Assembly: GCA_018666555.1 (NCBI GenBank)
Contig: JABIZD010000074.1
Coordinates: 1-64,000 of the forward strand
Reading direction: 5' to 3'
From: Gammaproteobacteria bacterium
Lineage (GTDB): Bacteria > Pseudomonadota > Gammaproteobacteria > Pseudomonadales > Azotimanducaceae
DNA: 64,000 nt
Every line of letters begins with the position of its first letter. The stretch's first letter is position 1. The position numbers and the translations under genes were made by a program. This document shows, piece by piece, positions 8,360 through 17,559 of the stretch. The notes under the pieces are model-generated. The model had not been told where the DNA came from. It did no database searches and saw nothing but the letters and a program-made list of their open reading frames with translations.

Positions 8360-8815
8360 ATGGATAGCTATCGTCAAATAGAACACCTGATCTACCGATA
8401 TGCCGAGTTGATAGACGCTGGCGACCTGAGTCGCATGGCAGACCTTTTTAGCCATGCCCAGCTTCTCGGCCCAGACGGAAAATTGGTCGCCAGTGGTAGT
8501 GAAGAGTTTCTCAATGTCCAGAGTCGGGCAGTTAACATCAACCCCAATACCGGTAACCCGCAAACAAAACATATCACCACTAATGTGATTATTGAGGTCG
8601 ATGACATTGCCAACCAGGCAACCGCCAGATCTTATTTTACGGTGTTACAGGCAAGCGACGGTTTCGCTCTACAACCGATCATAGCCGGACGTTACCTCGA
8701 CAAGTTCGAGCGAGTTAATGGCCGGTGGCGCTTTCACCAAAGACAATCCATACCAGACCTGATTGGGGACCTATCACAACACCTATTATTCGATATCACT
8801 GACGCTAAAGCCTAG
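8360..8815 (+). CDS. SnoaL-like / NTF2-fold protein
   Basis: A 151-residue protein of the NTF2-like cone fold, most like the SnoaL_4 group that also contains the beta subunits of ring-hydroxylating dioxygenases. The N terminus IEHLIYRYAELIDAGDL and the C-terminal pattern GRWRFHQR are characteristic. Members bind hydrophobic or carboxylate substrates in a conical pocket and include isomerases, dehydratases and non-catalytic proteins. It starts 20 bp after the MFS gene and may act on the imported compound. No specific reaction can be assigned. Confidence 0.8.
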   Translation: MDSYRQIEHLIYRYAELIDAGDLSRMADLFSHAQLLGPDGKLVASGSEEFLNVQSRAVNINPNTGNPQTKHITTNVIIEVDDIANQATARSYFTVLQASDGFALQPIIAGRYLDKFERVNGRWRFHQRQSIPDLIGDLSQHLLFDITDAKA

Positions 8816-8995
8816 CCCTATCCATTTTCTTCTCACCATTTAAGTCACCTGAAACCAGATGCTCGCACTCGGCATGCGCCGCCGCAGCAGGTAATGTGGA
8901 AACGTTACACACCGCCTGAAGAGTAAAGCGGCCTCCTCATTATTTGATTCAAGGCCAGTTCAATGCGACTCATCCTCAGTCGGTGCCTTGGCAGC

Positions 8996-9160
8996 TTACT
9001 TGTTTTGAAAATACACCCCACAGACTGCGCCAATCACTCCACCTACCACACCACCAACCAGCCATTGCACCCCTTCTACCCCCATGTTGATTAGCAAAAC
9101 ACTGAGAAGGATACTCATACCAGCTGAACAGGCTATTATGACCAGAAGATACTTCTTCAT
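8996..9160 (-). CDS. 54-residue glycine-rich membrane protein
   Basis: A small two-helix membrane protein: MKKYLLVIIACSAG opens the first helix (about residues 4-23) and WLVGGVVGGVIGAVCGVYF forms the second, which has a glycine-zipper-like pattern. The ATG at 9160 is preceded by a long purine-rich GAGGAGGGCGAGGG, which includes a good ribosome binding site; an in-frame ATG at 9178 would place that site inside the gene. The gene is isolated on the minus strand between two SnoaL-like genes. The function is unknown. Confidence 0.6.
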   Translation of the reverse strand: MKKYLLVIIACSAGMSILLSVLLINMGVEGVQWLVGGVVGGVIGAVCGVYFQNK

Positions 9161-9302
9161 TTCCCTCGCCCTCCTCACTCATTTAATACTACCGTGTAAT
9201 AACAATCCTGATCGCTCATACGATCCGCGACCAACCCATCACCCAAGGGATAAGTATCAACCTCCGCATCAGTCTCAATGCGGGCAAATCAATCCAATGG
9301 GG

Positions 9303-9740
9303 CTACATCACTCGATAACCGCGTTGCGTATAATCAAAGTCATGTAATTCAGCATTACGAGTGGATGCAAGGTAAAAATTCGCATGGTAAGACCGAATCT
9401 CCTTGATTTTACCTCCTTCAAAAATATACCATTCGCTGCCCCGTAGCAGCTCCGCCTGGCCCGTCTGTTTGGGCACCCAACGCATACTCCACTCAATAAC
9501 CGCTTCGGGTTCCTGAATCACCGTATGGTCAAGTATCCAGTTAGCCTGGGTTAAAGGCCCCACCCGGGCCCAGTATTCAGCAAGACCCCGGGCGCCCCTG
9601 ACTTCACCATGATCGACAAAATAATGCACTACATCATCAGTAAAGGTGCTCATCATCAAGTCCACATCAGCGGTATTACAGCCCTCATAATAACGCAATA
9701 TAGTATCAATATAGTAGTGACCTTTACGCCGTGGTTGCAT
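9303..9740 (-). CDS. SnoaL-like nuclear transport factor 2 family protein
   Basis: A 145-residue NTF2-fold protein. Residues 10-60 match the SnoaL start (IDTILRYYEGCNTADVDLMM followed by a DDVVHYF strand), and the remainder supplies the curved sheet with MRWVPKQTG and EWYIFEGGKIKEIRSYH. The fold is shared by small isomerases, dehydratases and dehalogenases of secondary metabolism. It starts 15 bp after a 61-codon frame on the same strand and may be co-transcribed with it. It is a different subgroup from the SnoaL_4-like protein at 8360. Substrate unknown. Confidence 0.8.
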   Translation of the reverse strand: MQPRRKGHYYIDTILRYYEGCNTADVDLMMSTFTDDVVHYFVDHGEVRGARGLAEYWARVGPLTQANWILDHTVIQEPEAVIEWSMRWVPKQTGQAELLRGSEWYIFEGGKIKEIRSYHANFYLASTRNAELHDFDYTQRGYRVM

Positions 9741-9754
9741 TTTCCAGACTCCGA

Positions 9755-9940
9755 TTATCTTAGTGTGTTCCTGTTAGCTTCAGCGCATTGGCATCGGCAT
9801 GCCAGAAACACCTGTTGATGCTCGCGCACTTTATTTAATATAGAAGACAAATTCACCAACTTGGCTAGCGAACAAAATTCCTGCCGCGAGACGAATTCCC
9901 AGAACTCCCCGAGCTTCAAGCCTATTCGTGACTCTGTCAT
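9755..9940 (-). CDS. 61-residue hypothetical protein with strong ribosome binding site
   Basis: A short frame starting MTESRIGLKLGEFWEFVS, preceded by AAAGGAG six bases before the ATG, which is one of the best ribosome binding sites in the region. It ends 14 bp before the SnoaL-like gene at 9740. The C-terminal third (FLACRCQCAEANRNTLR) has a less natural composition, so this could be a gene shortened by a frameshift. I do not recognise a family. The reading frame is plausible but unproven. Confidence 0.4.
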   Translation of the reverse strand: MTESRIGLKLGEFWEFVSRQEFCSLAKLVNLSSILNKVREHQQVFLACRCQCAEANRNTLR

Positions 9941-10065
9941 TAAGTCTCCTTTACAGGCTCCGAGGTGATTGCTCTAATGAACTGACCCTATCACAGTCCA
10001 ACCGTTGTATAACGAATAATGACCAAAAGCCAAAATGAAACGATCAGTATCCAAGGAGACCCCTG

Positions 10066-10860
10066 ATGCAATTCGAACACCTCATTTATGAACAGCAAAA
10101 CGCTATCGCGACTATCACGCTTAACAGACCGGAAACACTCAATGCCCTGACCCCCTCAATGCGGCAGGGCCTTTTTGAGGCAGTCACGCTAGCCGACAGT
10201 GACGACAGTGTAAGAGTGATTGTGATAACCGGTGCCGGGCGAGGCTTCTGCTCCGGTGGCGATGTAAAAGCCATGAACGCTGCCAATAAAACAAAAACCA
10301 TCAGCCCCATGGAAGAAAAGATTGCACCGATACGAGACAGGGCCGTACTAGCCATGCGCAATGCCAGTAAACCTGTGATTGCTGCTGTAAATGGCGCTGC
10401 CGCTGGAGCGGGCATGAATATTGCGCTTGCCTGTGATATTCGCATTGCGTCCGTTAAAGCAAGATTTGGACAAACGTTTTCTCGGCGCGGGCTGCATCCT
10501 GATTGGGGCGGCACTTACTTTCTACCCAGGCTGGTTGGCATGGCAAAAGCCTGCGAATTAACCTGGTCAGGGAAAATGATCGACGCGGAAGAAGCCCTGG
10601 CTCTCGGGATTGTTTCCGAATTAAGCACGCCAGAAGAACTAATGAAAACTACCCTCGAAATGGCTGCAACATTCGCCGAAGGCCCTCCGATTGCCATTCG
10701 AATGGCCAAACGAGCCATGTACAAGAGCATGGACAGTTCACTCAGGGAGGCCCTTGAGTATGAAACCTATGCCCAGAATATCTGCAGCAGTAGTCAGGAT
10801 GCCAAAGAGGGTATTGCCGCTTTCGTTGAGAAGAGAGACCCCCAGTTCAAGGGTGCTTAA
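10066..10860 (+). CDS. Enoyl-CoA hydratase/isomerase family protein
   Basis: A 264-residue crotonase-fold enzyme. The oxyanion-hole segments GRGFCSGGDVKAM (about 58-70) and NGAAAGAGMNIALACDIR (about 109-126) are intact. The active-site stretch reads RRGLHPDWGGTYFLPRLVG, with Asp146 where many hydratases carry the second catalytic glutamate; an Asp here resembles isomerase-type members such as PaaG. AAGGAG precedes the ATG. It converges with the CoA-transferase gene and overlaps its 3' end by 4 bp, so the pair may serve one CoA-thioester pathway. The exact acyl-CoA substrate is not visible. Confidence 0.9.
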   Translation: MQFEHLIYEQQNAIATITLNRPETLNALTPSMRQGLFEAVTLADSDDSVRVIVITGAGRGFCSGGDVKAMNAANKTKTISPMEEKIAPIRDRAVLAMRNASKPVIAAVNGAAAGAGMNIALACDIRIASVKARFGQTFSRRGLHPDWGGTYFLPRLVGMAKACELTWSGKMIDAEEALALGIVSELSTPEELMKTTLEMAATFAEGPPIAIRMAKRAMYKSMDSSLREALEYETYAQNICSSSQDAKEGIAAFVEKRDPQFKGA

Positions 10861-12122
10861 TCAAGTTCGCGGCTGATGCCTGCTGCTAGCAGATCGTCTA
10901 TTGCACTCTCATCCATACCCAATTCTGCCAATAGCAAACGGGTTTCACTGCCAAAAGGCGCGGTCGGTGATCGGGTTTTAAACCCATCTGTGTCCAGTTT
11001 CACGGGCGGAGATAGTACTCGAAGTCGGCCAGCGGTAGCGTGCTCAACAATGTCGAACATGTTATTTGCCTCGGCCTGGGCATCTTCAAACAGTTCAAGC
11101 GGGAATTTCACCATGGATACTGGCACGCCTGCCTGTTGTAATCGGCGACACCAGACCTCGCTGGAGGCAGCGCGCAGAGTAGCCTCCACCTCAGCCTTGA
11201 GTTCATCAATATAGACTTGATCGACTTTTTCCTGAAGCCCTCTATCAGTCAGTCCGAGGGCCTCCATAAACCTCACCTGCAAACCAGGGCTTACCGCTGC
11301 AACTGCAATGGTGTTATCGGCGGTTTCGAAAGTCCGAAAATAAACCGCCAGCAGAACAAATTCGCGAACTGATGGCAGGGCCTCCATCTGCGCCTGGAAA
11401 CTGGCTCCGTCTTTGCGCTGCTGCCGTAATAACTCATTGGCAGCAAGATGGCTTTCACGATCGCGGTCCTCATGGCGAATCAGCTGATTATTAGCCAACG
11501 TCATGGCGGATTGCATCAAGCTGACATCAACGATCCCACCTTTGCCGGTACGTTCCCTGCGATAGAGAGCAGAACCGATACCAAAAGCCAGTGACATAGC
11601 TGCCATATAATCAGATATCACCGGGTCTCCCGGCGCTGGCCTACCCTCTATCAGCCTGCCCATGGAAGCCATAAGCCCACTGCGGGCCTGCACCACGATA
11701 TCCATGCCAGCAAGGTCAGCATCGGGACCGCGCTTTCCAAACGGTGTTATTTCACCAATGATCAACCTTGGATATTTTTCACCGAGTTGCACCGGGTCCA
11801 GACCAAGGTCCTCAGCCAGACCCGGACGAAAATTCATCAACACTACATCAGCACTGGCGACCAGCGCATCAATCACCTTGCCCGCGCCTGGGTCACTGAG
11901 CTTTAAAGGTAACGATCGTTTGCCCCTGTTTCGAGAAATGAAAATAGTTGACTCCATCGGAGCAATCGATCCCATGTGGCGATTAGGATCGCCTGCCGGG
12001 GACTCCACTTTGATGACGTCTGCTCCCCCTTCTGCAAGTAACTGCCCACAGAAAGGCACCGCTACGAACTGACCGAATTCAATCACTCGAATCCCTGTAT
12101 AAGGTTCAGATGGTTCGGACAT
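10857..12122 (-). CDS. Class III CoA-transferase (CaiB/BaiF family)
   Basis: A 421-residue family III CoA-transferase, usual length about 400. The N terminus IRVIEFGQFVAVPFCGQLLA with GADVIKVE and the segment SRNRGKRSLPLKL are diagnostic, and the Asp in GMDIVVQARSGLM is the position of the catalytic aspartate that forms the aspartyl-CoA thioester. Such enzymes move CoA between carboxylic acids such as carnitine, formate/oxalate or 2-methylacyl compounds. The ATG at 12122 is preferred because AAGGAG lies 9 bases upstream; a TTG 24 bases further upstream is possible. The tail-to-tail neighbour is a crotonase-fold enzyme. Confidence 0.9.
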   Translation of the reverse strand: MSEPSEPYTGIRVIEFGQFVAVPFCGQLLAEGGADVIKVESPAGDPNRHMGSIAPMESTIFISRNRGKRSLPLKLSDPGAGKVIDALVASADVVLMNFRPGLAEDLGLDPVQLGEKYPRLIIGEITPFGKRGPDADLAGMDIVVQARSGLMASMGRLIEGRPAPGDPVISDYMAAMSLAFGIGSALYRRERTGKGGIVDVSLMQSAMTLANNQLIRHEDRDRESHLAANELLRQQRKDGASFQAQMEALPSVREFVLLAVYFRTFETADNTIAVAAVSPGLQVRFMEALGLTDRGLQEKVDQVYIDELKAEVEATLRAASSEVWCRRLQQAGVPVSMVKFPLELFEDAQAEANNMFDIVEHATAGRLRVLSPPVKLDTDGFKTRSPTAPFGSETRLLLAELGMDESAIDDLLAAGISRELD

Positions 12123-12482
12123 GACTAAATTCTCCTTGATGGCCAAAAGTCTGTGCTGCCTGACTTAGATTCGTTATCGAGATGCTAGGCCGATTCCGAG
12201 AAAGACAAACTGCCAAGCCTTGGATTATCACTCTGTTGTTACACCATTTACCACCCAGTAATGTCTCCTGACTACCAAATTTCCGATCCCACTGTTATCG
12301 AACCCTTCAATCTTTCCAAAATTCACAGACTGCTGCGAATTATCAAGCAGGCTTACTTAGGTGAAACTCCAGGGGCAAGCCTGAGTATTAGGGATACCAA
12401 AAGAAGATCCTGCCAGGTCCCGCCTTTCTGCATAACTAAGATACTGGTAGTCTTCTATGCATGGAAAAATGGAGTGATCAAA
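12123..12482. other. Divergent intergenic region
   Basis: This stretch lies between the divergent CoA-transferase and dioxygenase genes. The frame of the dioxygenase is open back to 12261, but that extension does not resemble the TauD N terminus and has no ribosome binding site. I see no other gene or clear regulatory repeat. Confidence 0.5.
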
Positions 12483-13334
12483 ATGGCTTTTAAAGTAACT
12501 GAATCGGCAGGCCCCTGCGGCGCAACGATCTCAGGCCTGGACTTGTCTAAGCCTCTTTCAGAAGAAGTCATTTCCCAACTTCGCAAAGCCTGGTTGAAGT
12601 ACAAAGTGATCGCCTTTCCGGAGCAATCCCTCACCAATACCGACTTGGAAAATTTCACGCTCTATTTCGGCGATTATGGCGATGACCCCTATTTTGAGGC
12701 TATAGAGGGCCATGACCACATCGCTGCAATCTGTCGAGATGCCAATGAAGCCTCACCCATTTTCGCACAGGTCTGGCATACCGACTGGAGCTTTCAAAAG
12801 CTTCCACCAGCAGCCACCTGCCTTTATGGGATAACCGTCCCACCGGTGGGTGGCGACACCCTGTTCATTAACCAGCAGAAAGCCCTTGATGAAATGCCTG
12901 ATGATCTGCGAGCAAGAATCGACGGCAAACTGGCTATACACAGTGCTCGTGGCGGATACGCGCCAGATGGTGCTTATGGAGAGCGCGAAAAAAACTCTGA
13001 CCGAAGCATGAAAATAATCTATTCCGAGCAAGCCTATGCGACTCAGACGCATGCCTTTATACGTCGACACCCGGAAACCGGAGACGAAATGCTATATGGC
13101 GCTTTAGGTTACATCATTGGTGTCCAGGACATGTCGCAAAAACAGGGTCACCAGCTGCTGGTTGATCTGTATGAGTGGCAGACCCAAAAACAGTTTCAAT
13201 ACGCTCAAAAATGGTCTTCCAATATGCTACTGATGTGGGACAACCGTTCGGTATTGCATTCAGCAAGCGGCGGTTACCAGGGCTACGATCGACTCCTGCA
13301 TCGCACCACCATTGCAGACCGAATCTATTCCTGA
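12483..13334 (+). CDS. TauD/TfdA-type 2-oxoglutarate dioxygenase
   Basis: A 283-residue Fe(II)/2-oxoglutarate-dependent dioxygenase of the TauD/TfdA family, which usually has 280-300 residues. His99 and Asp101 in VWHTDWSF and His259 in NRSVLHSA form the iron triad; Arg274 in LLHRTT is placed to bind the 2-oxoglutarate carboxylate. The N-terminal half ends in a GDTLFINQQKALDEMP segment as in the family. The ATG at 12483 is chosen because the protein then begins like TauD and GGAG lies upstream. Such enzymes release sulfite, phenols or carnitine-like products by hydroxylation. The neighbouring CoA genes suggest a carbon-source role. Confidence 0.9.
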   Translation: MAFKVTESAGPCGATISGLDLSKPLSEEVISQLRKAWLKYKVIAFPEQSLTNTDLENFTLYFGDYGDDPYFEAIEGHDHIAAICRDANEASPIFAQVWHTDWSFQKLPPAATCLYGITVPPVGGDTLFINQQKALDEMPDDLRARIDGKLAIHSARGGYAPDGAYGEREKNSDRSMKIIYSEQAYATQTHAFIRRHPETGDEMLYGALGYIIGVQDMSQKQGHQLLVDLYEWQTQKQFQYAQKWSSNMLLMWDNRSVLHSASGGYQGYDRLLHRTTIADRIYS

Positions 13335-13493
13335 CCTGAAACCTTTGCCAGCATCAGTCTCTGGTGCCTTAACAGGTGCTCCATGGACTGCCGTTCGATC
13401 CATCACTAGCTCCCGCGAATCAGCAGCCCTTTCAGCCAATGATTCAAGCCTGCAGTTATTGCAATTGAATTAACCAGACAGTATCTTCAGATA

Positions 13494-14135
13494 GTGACTA
13501 AACTCGACCACATCATCATTGCCGCACCTGATCTCGAGGCAGTTAAAGACCAGTTTTTTAATCAAACCGGTATCATGCCGGTGGATGGCGGGTCGCACGC
13601 CAACGCCGGCACCTGCAATGCCCTAGTTGCATTTACTGAGGGACAATATCTTGAATTTATTGCTCCAGATCCACTTCAGGATATTGCTGGCACTCGGGCC
13701 GAGCGATTTGCAGCACTTGCTGAGCCAATAGTCCTGCATTGGGCAGTCAGTTGCACAGGACTGACTGAAACTGCTGCCGCTGCCAAATCCTGTGGTCTGG
13801 TTACCAGCGGCATCCTGCCAATGCAGAGAACCACTCCAGCTGGCACCCTGCTTGAATGGGAACTGTGTTTTGTTAGCGGCCATAACCAGGCTGGTGCTAT
13901 GCCATTTTTCATAGACTGGCTGGACAGCCAGCATCCTTCACAGACCTCACCCATTGCCGGCTCCTTATGCAACTTTGTGGTTAGCGCTCCGAAAGATAGC
14001 GCCATTACCCACTTCCCCAGACCCTTTCCAGAATATGCTGTACAGGCAGACGGACCACTGGCGATACGTTTCGAAATCAATAGTCCGAAGGGATTAATCA
14101 AGTATGAGCAGTCAAATCCTATCGGTTTTGGCTAA
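13494..14135 (+). CDS. VOC superfamily protein (glyoxalase-like domain)
   Basis: A 213-residue member of the vicinal oxygen chelate superfamily, of the type with one glyoxalase-like domain that starts LDHIIIAAPDLEAVKDQF and continues into HANAGTCNALVAF and QYLEFIAPD. The second half (about 95-205) is a related but divergent module. Such proteins include glyoxalases and ring-cleaving dioxygenases, and many are uncharacterised. Translation starts at GTG 13494. It follows the TauD-type dioxygenase by 160 bp and may belong to the same functional group. Metal ligands cannot be placed confidently. Confidence 0.8.
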   Translation: MTKLDHIIIAAPDLEAVKDQFFNQTGIMPVDGGSHANAGTCNALVAFTEGQYLEFIAPDPLQDIAGTRAERFAALAEPIVLHWAVSCTGLTETAAAAKSCGLVTSGILPMQRTTPAGTLLEWELCFVSGHNQAGAMPFFIDWLDSQHPSQTSPIAGSLCNFVVSAPKDSAITHFPRPFPEYAVQADGPLAIRFEINSPKGLIKYEQSNPIGFG

Positions 14136-14563
14136 TCGGAAGTACTAATCCAGCCAGGTATGAATAACAATAGTCCCCTGTATAACACCACTGGCGTCGA
14201 GCCTTGCATGACCTACTCTTTTCAATCAGCGAATTGCAGCCCTCAACCCTTAGCACCCCTTACATTCGCTATGGTGGCTATGGTGGCTATGGTGGCTATG
14301 GTGGCTATGGTGGCTGTCAACGAAACCAAAGATCATGAATCATTACAATAAAGCTGAAAACAGTGATCATAATCTGGCCAGAGTAAAAACAAAGATAACG
14401 AATAGACCCAAGTCATTTAGCGGCCGTAATAATTGTTCTAACAGGCGCTGAAGGCGGTGTCTTAAAGCAACACGAAGACGATTGATTCCACTTAATTATC
14501 GGAGATCGATCACAACGCAAGAAATTTGATCAAATCTGATTCAAAAGATACTACACTGCACCT
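14136..14563. other. Intergenic region with a short tandem repeat
   Basis: Between the VOC gene and the ABC importer operon I see no convincing gene. A 63-codon frame (14160-14351) includes the 9-bp repeat but has no ribosome binding site. Near the right end, TTGATC and GATACT with 15 bp between them (14529-14555) could form a weak promoter, but it lies very close to the next ATG. Confidence 0.5.
14271..14315 (+). repeat. Five perfect tandem copies of a 9-bp unit
   Basis: The unit ATGGTGGCT is repeated five times without error. Because the unit is a multiple of three bases, copy-number change would not shift a reading frame; in one frame it encodes repeated Met-Val-Ala. Such short perfect arrays often vary between strains by slipped-strand mispairing. 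Confidence 0.95.
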
Positions 14564-16552
14564 ATGTTGGCAGTCACTCCCGCTCAGAAAACACCCCATG
14601 AGAAACAGTTTCTGAGACTATCTTTATGGGCTGCCGGATTATTAAGCATAACAACAGGTCTTTGGTTCGCGACAAGCACTGCGGCAGAAATTGACCCCAG
14701 CATCTGGCCAACTAGTTGGCTCACACGAGCGCAAACAGCATCTGAATTGCAAATAAAAGTGTTCCATGAGCCCCCGTTTCTGCAGCAACAGGTTAAAAAT
14801 GGCGAATTACCGCCCGTGATGGATCGGCTACCTCTTGACCCTATGGTGCTTGAACCCACTACCACAAATGGCACTTATGGCGGCACCGCTAGAATATTCG
14901 AAAGCGACTGGAACATGTTCAATCCGGTCGAGAATCCCCTGACTATCGATCCTACCGTCGCCCATATATTCCCCAACACCATTAAAGAATGGGAGATCAG
15001 CAATGAAGGTCGAACCATTACCTTCAAGCTCAGAACAGGGATCAAATGGTCAAATGGTGAGCCCCTGGATGCCGATGACTTCATTTTTTTTCATCGGCAC
15101 CAAATCCTCAATCCGGAGCTGACCCCTGTACCGGACCCGCGCTGGATCGGCTCAAAGTCTGAAAAAATTGATGACCTCACGTTCCGCTATCACTTCAACG
15201 AACCTTTCCCGCTGTTAATCAATTTAATGGCCCAACTGGGAGACTACTACGTCACCCCAAGCGATTATATGCGCCAATTTCACCCTGATTTCGTCAACCG
15301 TGAGGCGCTGATAAAAAAAATCAGGCAAGAGGGATATATCAGTTGGATGGCCTATTATAACGCCATCCGTCTATGGACCAGGAATCAACCACCCCTGATG
15401 CCTACACTGCGCCCCTTTCAGCTCATTAAGAGGACAGCAACCCACAAGCTTTATGATAGGAATGCCTATTACGCCAAAATTGATTCACTGGGACAACAAC
15501 TACCATACATTGATCAAATCAGCGCAGAAATAATCGAAAATCAGGATGTACTGGCTGCCAAGGCGGCAACTGGACAAGTAGATTTTGCCGCATTCGAGCT
15601 CAAAACACAGGATTTCCCGTTGTTCAAGCTCGGTGAAAAAACAGCTGGAATTCAGGTACTGGTCTGGAATCGGCTGCATGGTAGCGATGTCATCATAGAA
15701 CCCAACCTGAACATCAAGGATAAACTCCTCAGAGCGGTATTCAACGACATCAGATTTCGCAAAGCGCTCTCCGTTGCCATCAACAGAGACGAGATGAACA
15801 GCATCATCTATTTTAACAAGGGTGTTCCGAGACAACCCACCGTGATACCAACCTCTCGCTTTTTTGAGCCTGAATTTGCATCGGCTTATACCCAATACGA
15901 CCCGACCCAAGCCGGCACCTGGTTGAATGAGATGAATCTCATTGACCGGGATGAAGATGGCTTCAGAGACTATGCCAATGGCGACAAGCTGACCATTACA
16001 CTTGAATTCCTTGACTTTGAAACGCCAAAAAACATTACCCTTGAACTGGTTACCTCATATTGGCGAGAGGTGGGTCTGGATATACGCCTTAAAGAAGTCG
16101 ACCCAGCCCTGCAAACCAGCCGCGCCACCGCAGGCCTGATGCAAATGACGGTATGGCACGCAGACAGAACTACCGATATCCTATTTCCATTTCAGCCCAT
16201 GTGGTATGTGCCCATGCACATCGGCTGGGAGGAGTCACACTGGAACGACTGGGCCACCTATTATCTCAGTCAGGGGTTAAGGGGAGAAAAGCCCCCTGCA
16301 GACATAATCCAACTGCAGACCTGGTGGCACGAACTGGCACGCTCGACCGATCCCGAGAGAGTAACCGAACTAGGGAAAAAAATTCTTCGTTCTACCGCTG
16401 AAAACCTATGGACTATTGGCATGATCGGCTTGGCACCCCAGCCAGTGATTGTGAGTAAGCGCCTGAAAAACGTCACCCTGCAAGGCTACTGGGGCTGGGA
16501 CAACAGATGGACCATGCCCTATCATCCAGCAACCTGGTATCTGGAGAAATAA
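14564..16552 (+). CDS. ABC transporter substrate-binding protein, family 5
   Basis: A 662-residue periplasmic solute-binding protein of the peptide/nickel/opine type (SBP_bac_5). Residues 19-41 are a hydrophobic signal segment ending STAAE. The domain begins near residue 95 with GTYGGTARIF and contains the usual TFKLRTGIKWSNGEPLDADD and later RFRKALSVAINRDE-like features (seen as RFRKALSVAINRDEMN). At 660 residues it is longer than DppA (about 535) and nearer to the long YejA/opine-like group. It heads an operon of five genes with gaps or overlaps of a few bases. No clear ribosome binding site is visible before the ATG. Confidence 0.9.
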   Translation: MLAVTPAQKTPHEKQFLRLSLWAAGLLSITTGLWFATSTAAEIDPSIWPTSWLTRAQTASELQIKVFHEPPFLQQQVKNGELPPVMDRLPLDPMVLEPTTTNGTYGGTARIFESDWNMFNPVENPLTIDPTVAHIFPNTIKEWEISNEGRTITFKLRTGIKWSNGEPLDADDFIFFHRHQILNPELTPVPDPRWIGSKSEKIDDLTFRYHFNEPFPLLINLMAQLGDYYVTPSDYMRQFHPDFVNREALIKKIRQEGYISWMAYYNAIRLWTRNQPPLMPTLRPFQLIKRTATHKLYDRNAYYAKIDSLGQQLPYIDQISAEIIENQDVLAAKAATGQVDFAAFELKTQDFPLFKLGEKTAGIQVLVWNRLHGSDVIIEPNLNIKDKLLRAVFNDIRFRKALSVAINRDEMNSIIYFNKGVPRQPTVIPTSRFFEPEFASAYTQYDPTQAGTWLNEMNLIDRDEDGFRDYANGDKLTITLEFLDFETPKNITLELVTSYWREVGLDIRLKEVDPALQTSRATAGLMQMTVWHADRTTDILFPFQPMWYVPMHIGWEESHWNDWATYYLSQGLRGEKPPADIIQLQTWWHELARSTDPERVTELGKKILRSTAENLWTIGMIGLAPQPVIVSKRLKNVTLQGYWGWDNRWTMPYHPATWYLEK

Positions 16553-16555
16553 TTC

Positions 16556-17539
16556 ATGGGCACTTATATCCTGAAACGCCTGCTGGCCATGATACCCACC
16601 CTCATCATCATCTCGGTGGTGGTATTCATCCTGATCCAGCTACCGCCCGGGGATATCATTTCAGCCAGTCTTGCCTCTCTGCAACAGCAGGGTATGGAAG
16701 TTTCAACCGAACAGATTGCCGCCCTTCGAGCTCAGTATAACCTGGACTTGCCAATGCCGATGCAATACCTGCACTGGATACTGAACTTTGTCCAGGGCGA
16801 TATGGGCTACTCCATCAAGTATGAACAACCCGTCAATACTCTGATATGGGAACGGCTCGGTTACACCATCATTATCGCGGTAGCCAGTCTATTATTTACC
16901 TGGGTACTGGCAATCCCGATCGGTGTCTACTCGGCGGTAAAGCAATACAGCGTTGGTGACTACCTGTTCACCGTGATTGGTTTATTGGGCCTGGCCACTC
17001 CCAGCTTCATGCTGGCTCTTATCCTTATGTACTGTGCCTACACCTGGTTTGGGATTAGCGTCGGCGGGCTGTTTTCACCTGAATACGCCGATTCTGATTG
17101 GTCATTCGCCCGGTTTGTTGATCTACTCAATCATATCTGGATACCCATGATCGTCCTGGGAACCGCCGGTACCGCCAGCATCATGAGAGTCATGCGAGCG
17201 AACCTCCTGGACGAACTCGGCAAACCCTATGTAGTCACCGCCAGAGCAAAAGGCGTCAGACCCCTTAAACTGATCTTCAAGTATCCAGTTCGAATTGCTA
17301 TCAACCCGTTTATCAGCACCATCGGCTGGCTTTTGCCGACGCTGATTTCAGGCGAAGCGATTGTTTCCATTGTTCTCAACCTGCCAACTACCGGCCCACT
17401 ATTGCTACAGGCATTACTGAGCCAGGACATGTTTCTGGCAGGCAGCTTCCTGATGTTGCTGAGCATACTTACCGTGTTCGGTATGCTGCTCTCAGATATC
17501 CTGTTAGCCGCAGTGGATCCGAGAATTCGTTATGAATGA
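16556..17539 (+). CDS. ABC transporter permease, DppB/OppB type
   Basis: A 327-residue inner membrane permease of the binding-protein-dependent transport family. The N terminus YILKRLLAMIPTLIIIS is the usual first helix, followed by a long periplasmic region and the later membrane segments; the cytoplasmic EAA loop is visible as YVVTARAKGVRPLKLI. The gene starts 3 bp after the binding protein stop, which implies translational coupling. It should form a heterodimer with the next permease and channel the ligand captured by the 662-residue binding protein. Confidence 0.92.
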   Translation: MGTYILKRLLAMIPTLIIISVVVFILIQLPPGDIISASLASLQQQGMEVSTEQIAALRAQYNLDLPMPMQYLHWILNFVQGDMGYSIKYEQPVNTLIWERLGYTIIIAVASLLFTWVLAIPIGVYSAVKQYSVGDYLFTVIGLLGLATPSFMLALILMYCAYTWFGISVGGLFSPEYADSDWSFARFVDLLNHIWIPMIVLGTAGTASIMRVMRANLLDELGKPYVVTARAKGVRPLKLIFKYPVRIAINPFISTIGWLLPTLISGEAIVSIVLNLPTTGPLLLQALLSQDMFLAGSFLMLLSILTVFGMLLSDILLAAVDPRIRYE

Positions 17540-17559
17540 TTCTACTTGCAGGTTAAACC

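Noticed and set aside
10086-10514. 142-codon minus-strand frame inside the enoyl-CoA hydratase gene
   Set aside because: Antisense shadow of a well-supported crotonase gene.
12261-12482. 74-codon N-terminal extension of the TauD-type dioxygenase
   Set aside because: The family N terminus starts at 12483, which has its own GGAG; the extension has no resemblance to the family.
14271-14315. Possible CRISPR-like repeat
   Set aside because: Units are 9 bp and contiguous without spacers, so this is a tandem repeat. I found no CRISPR array in the window.
14160-14351. 63-codon frame containing the Met-Val-Ala repeat
   Set aside because: No ribosome binding site; the open frame is largely caused by the 9-bp repeat.
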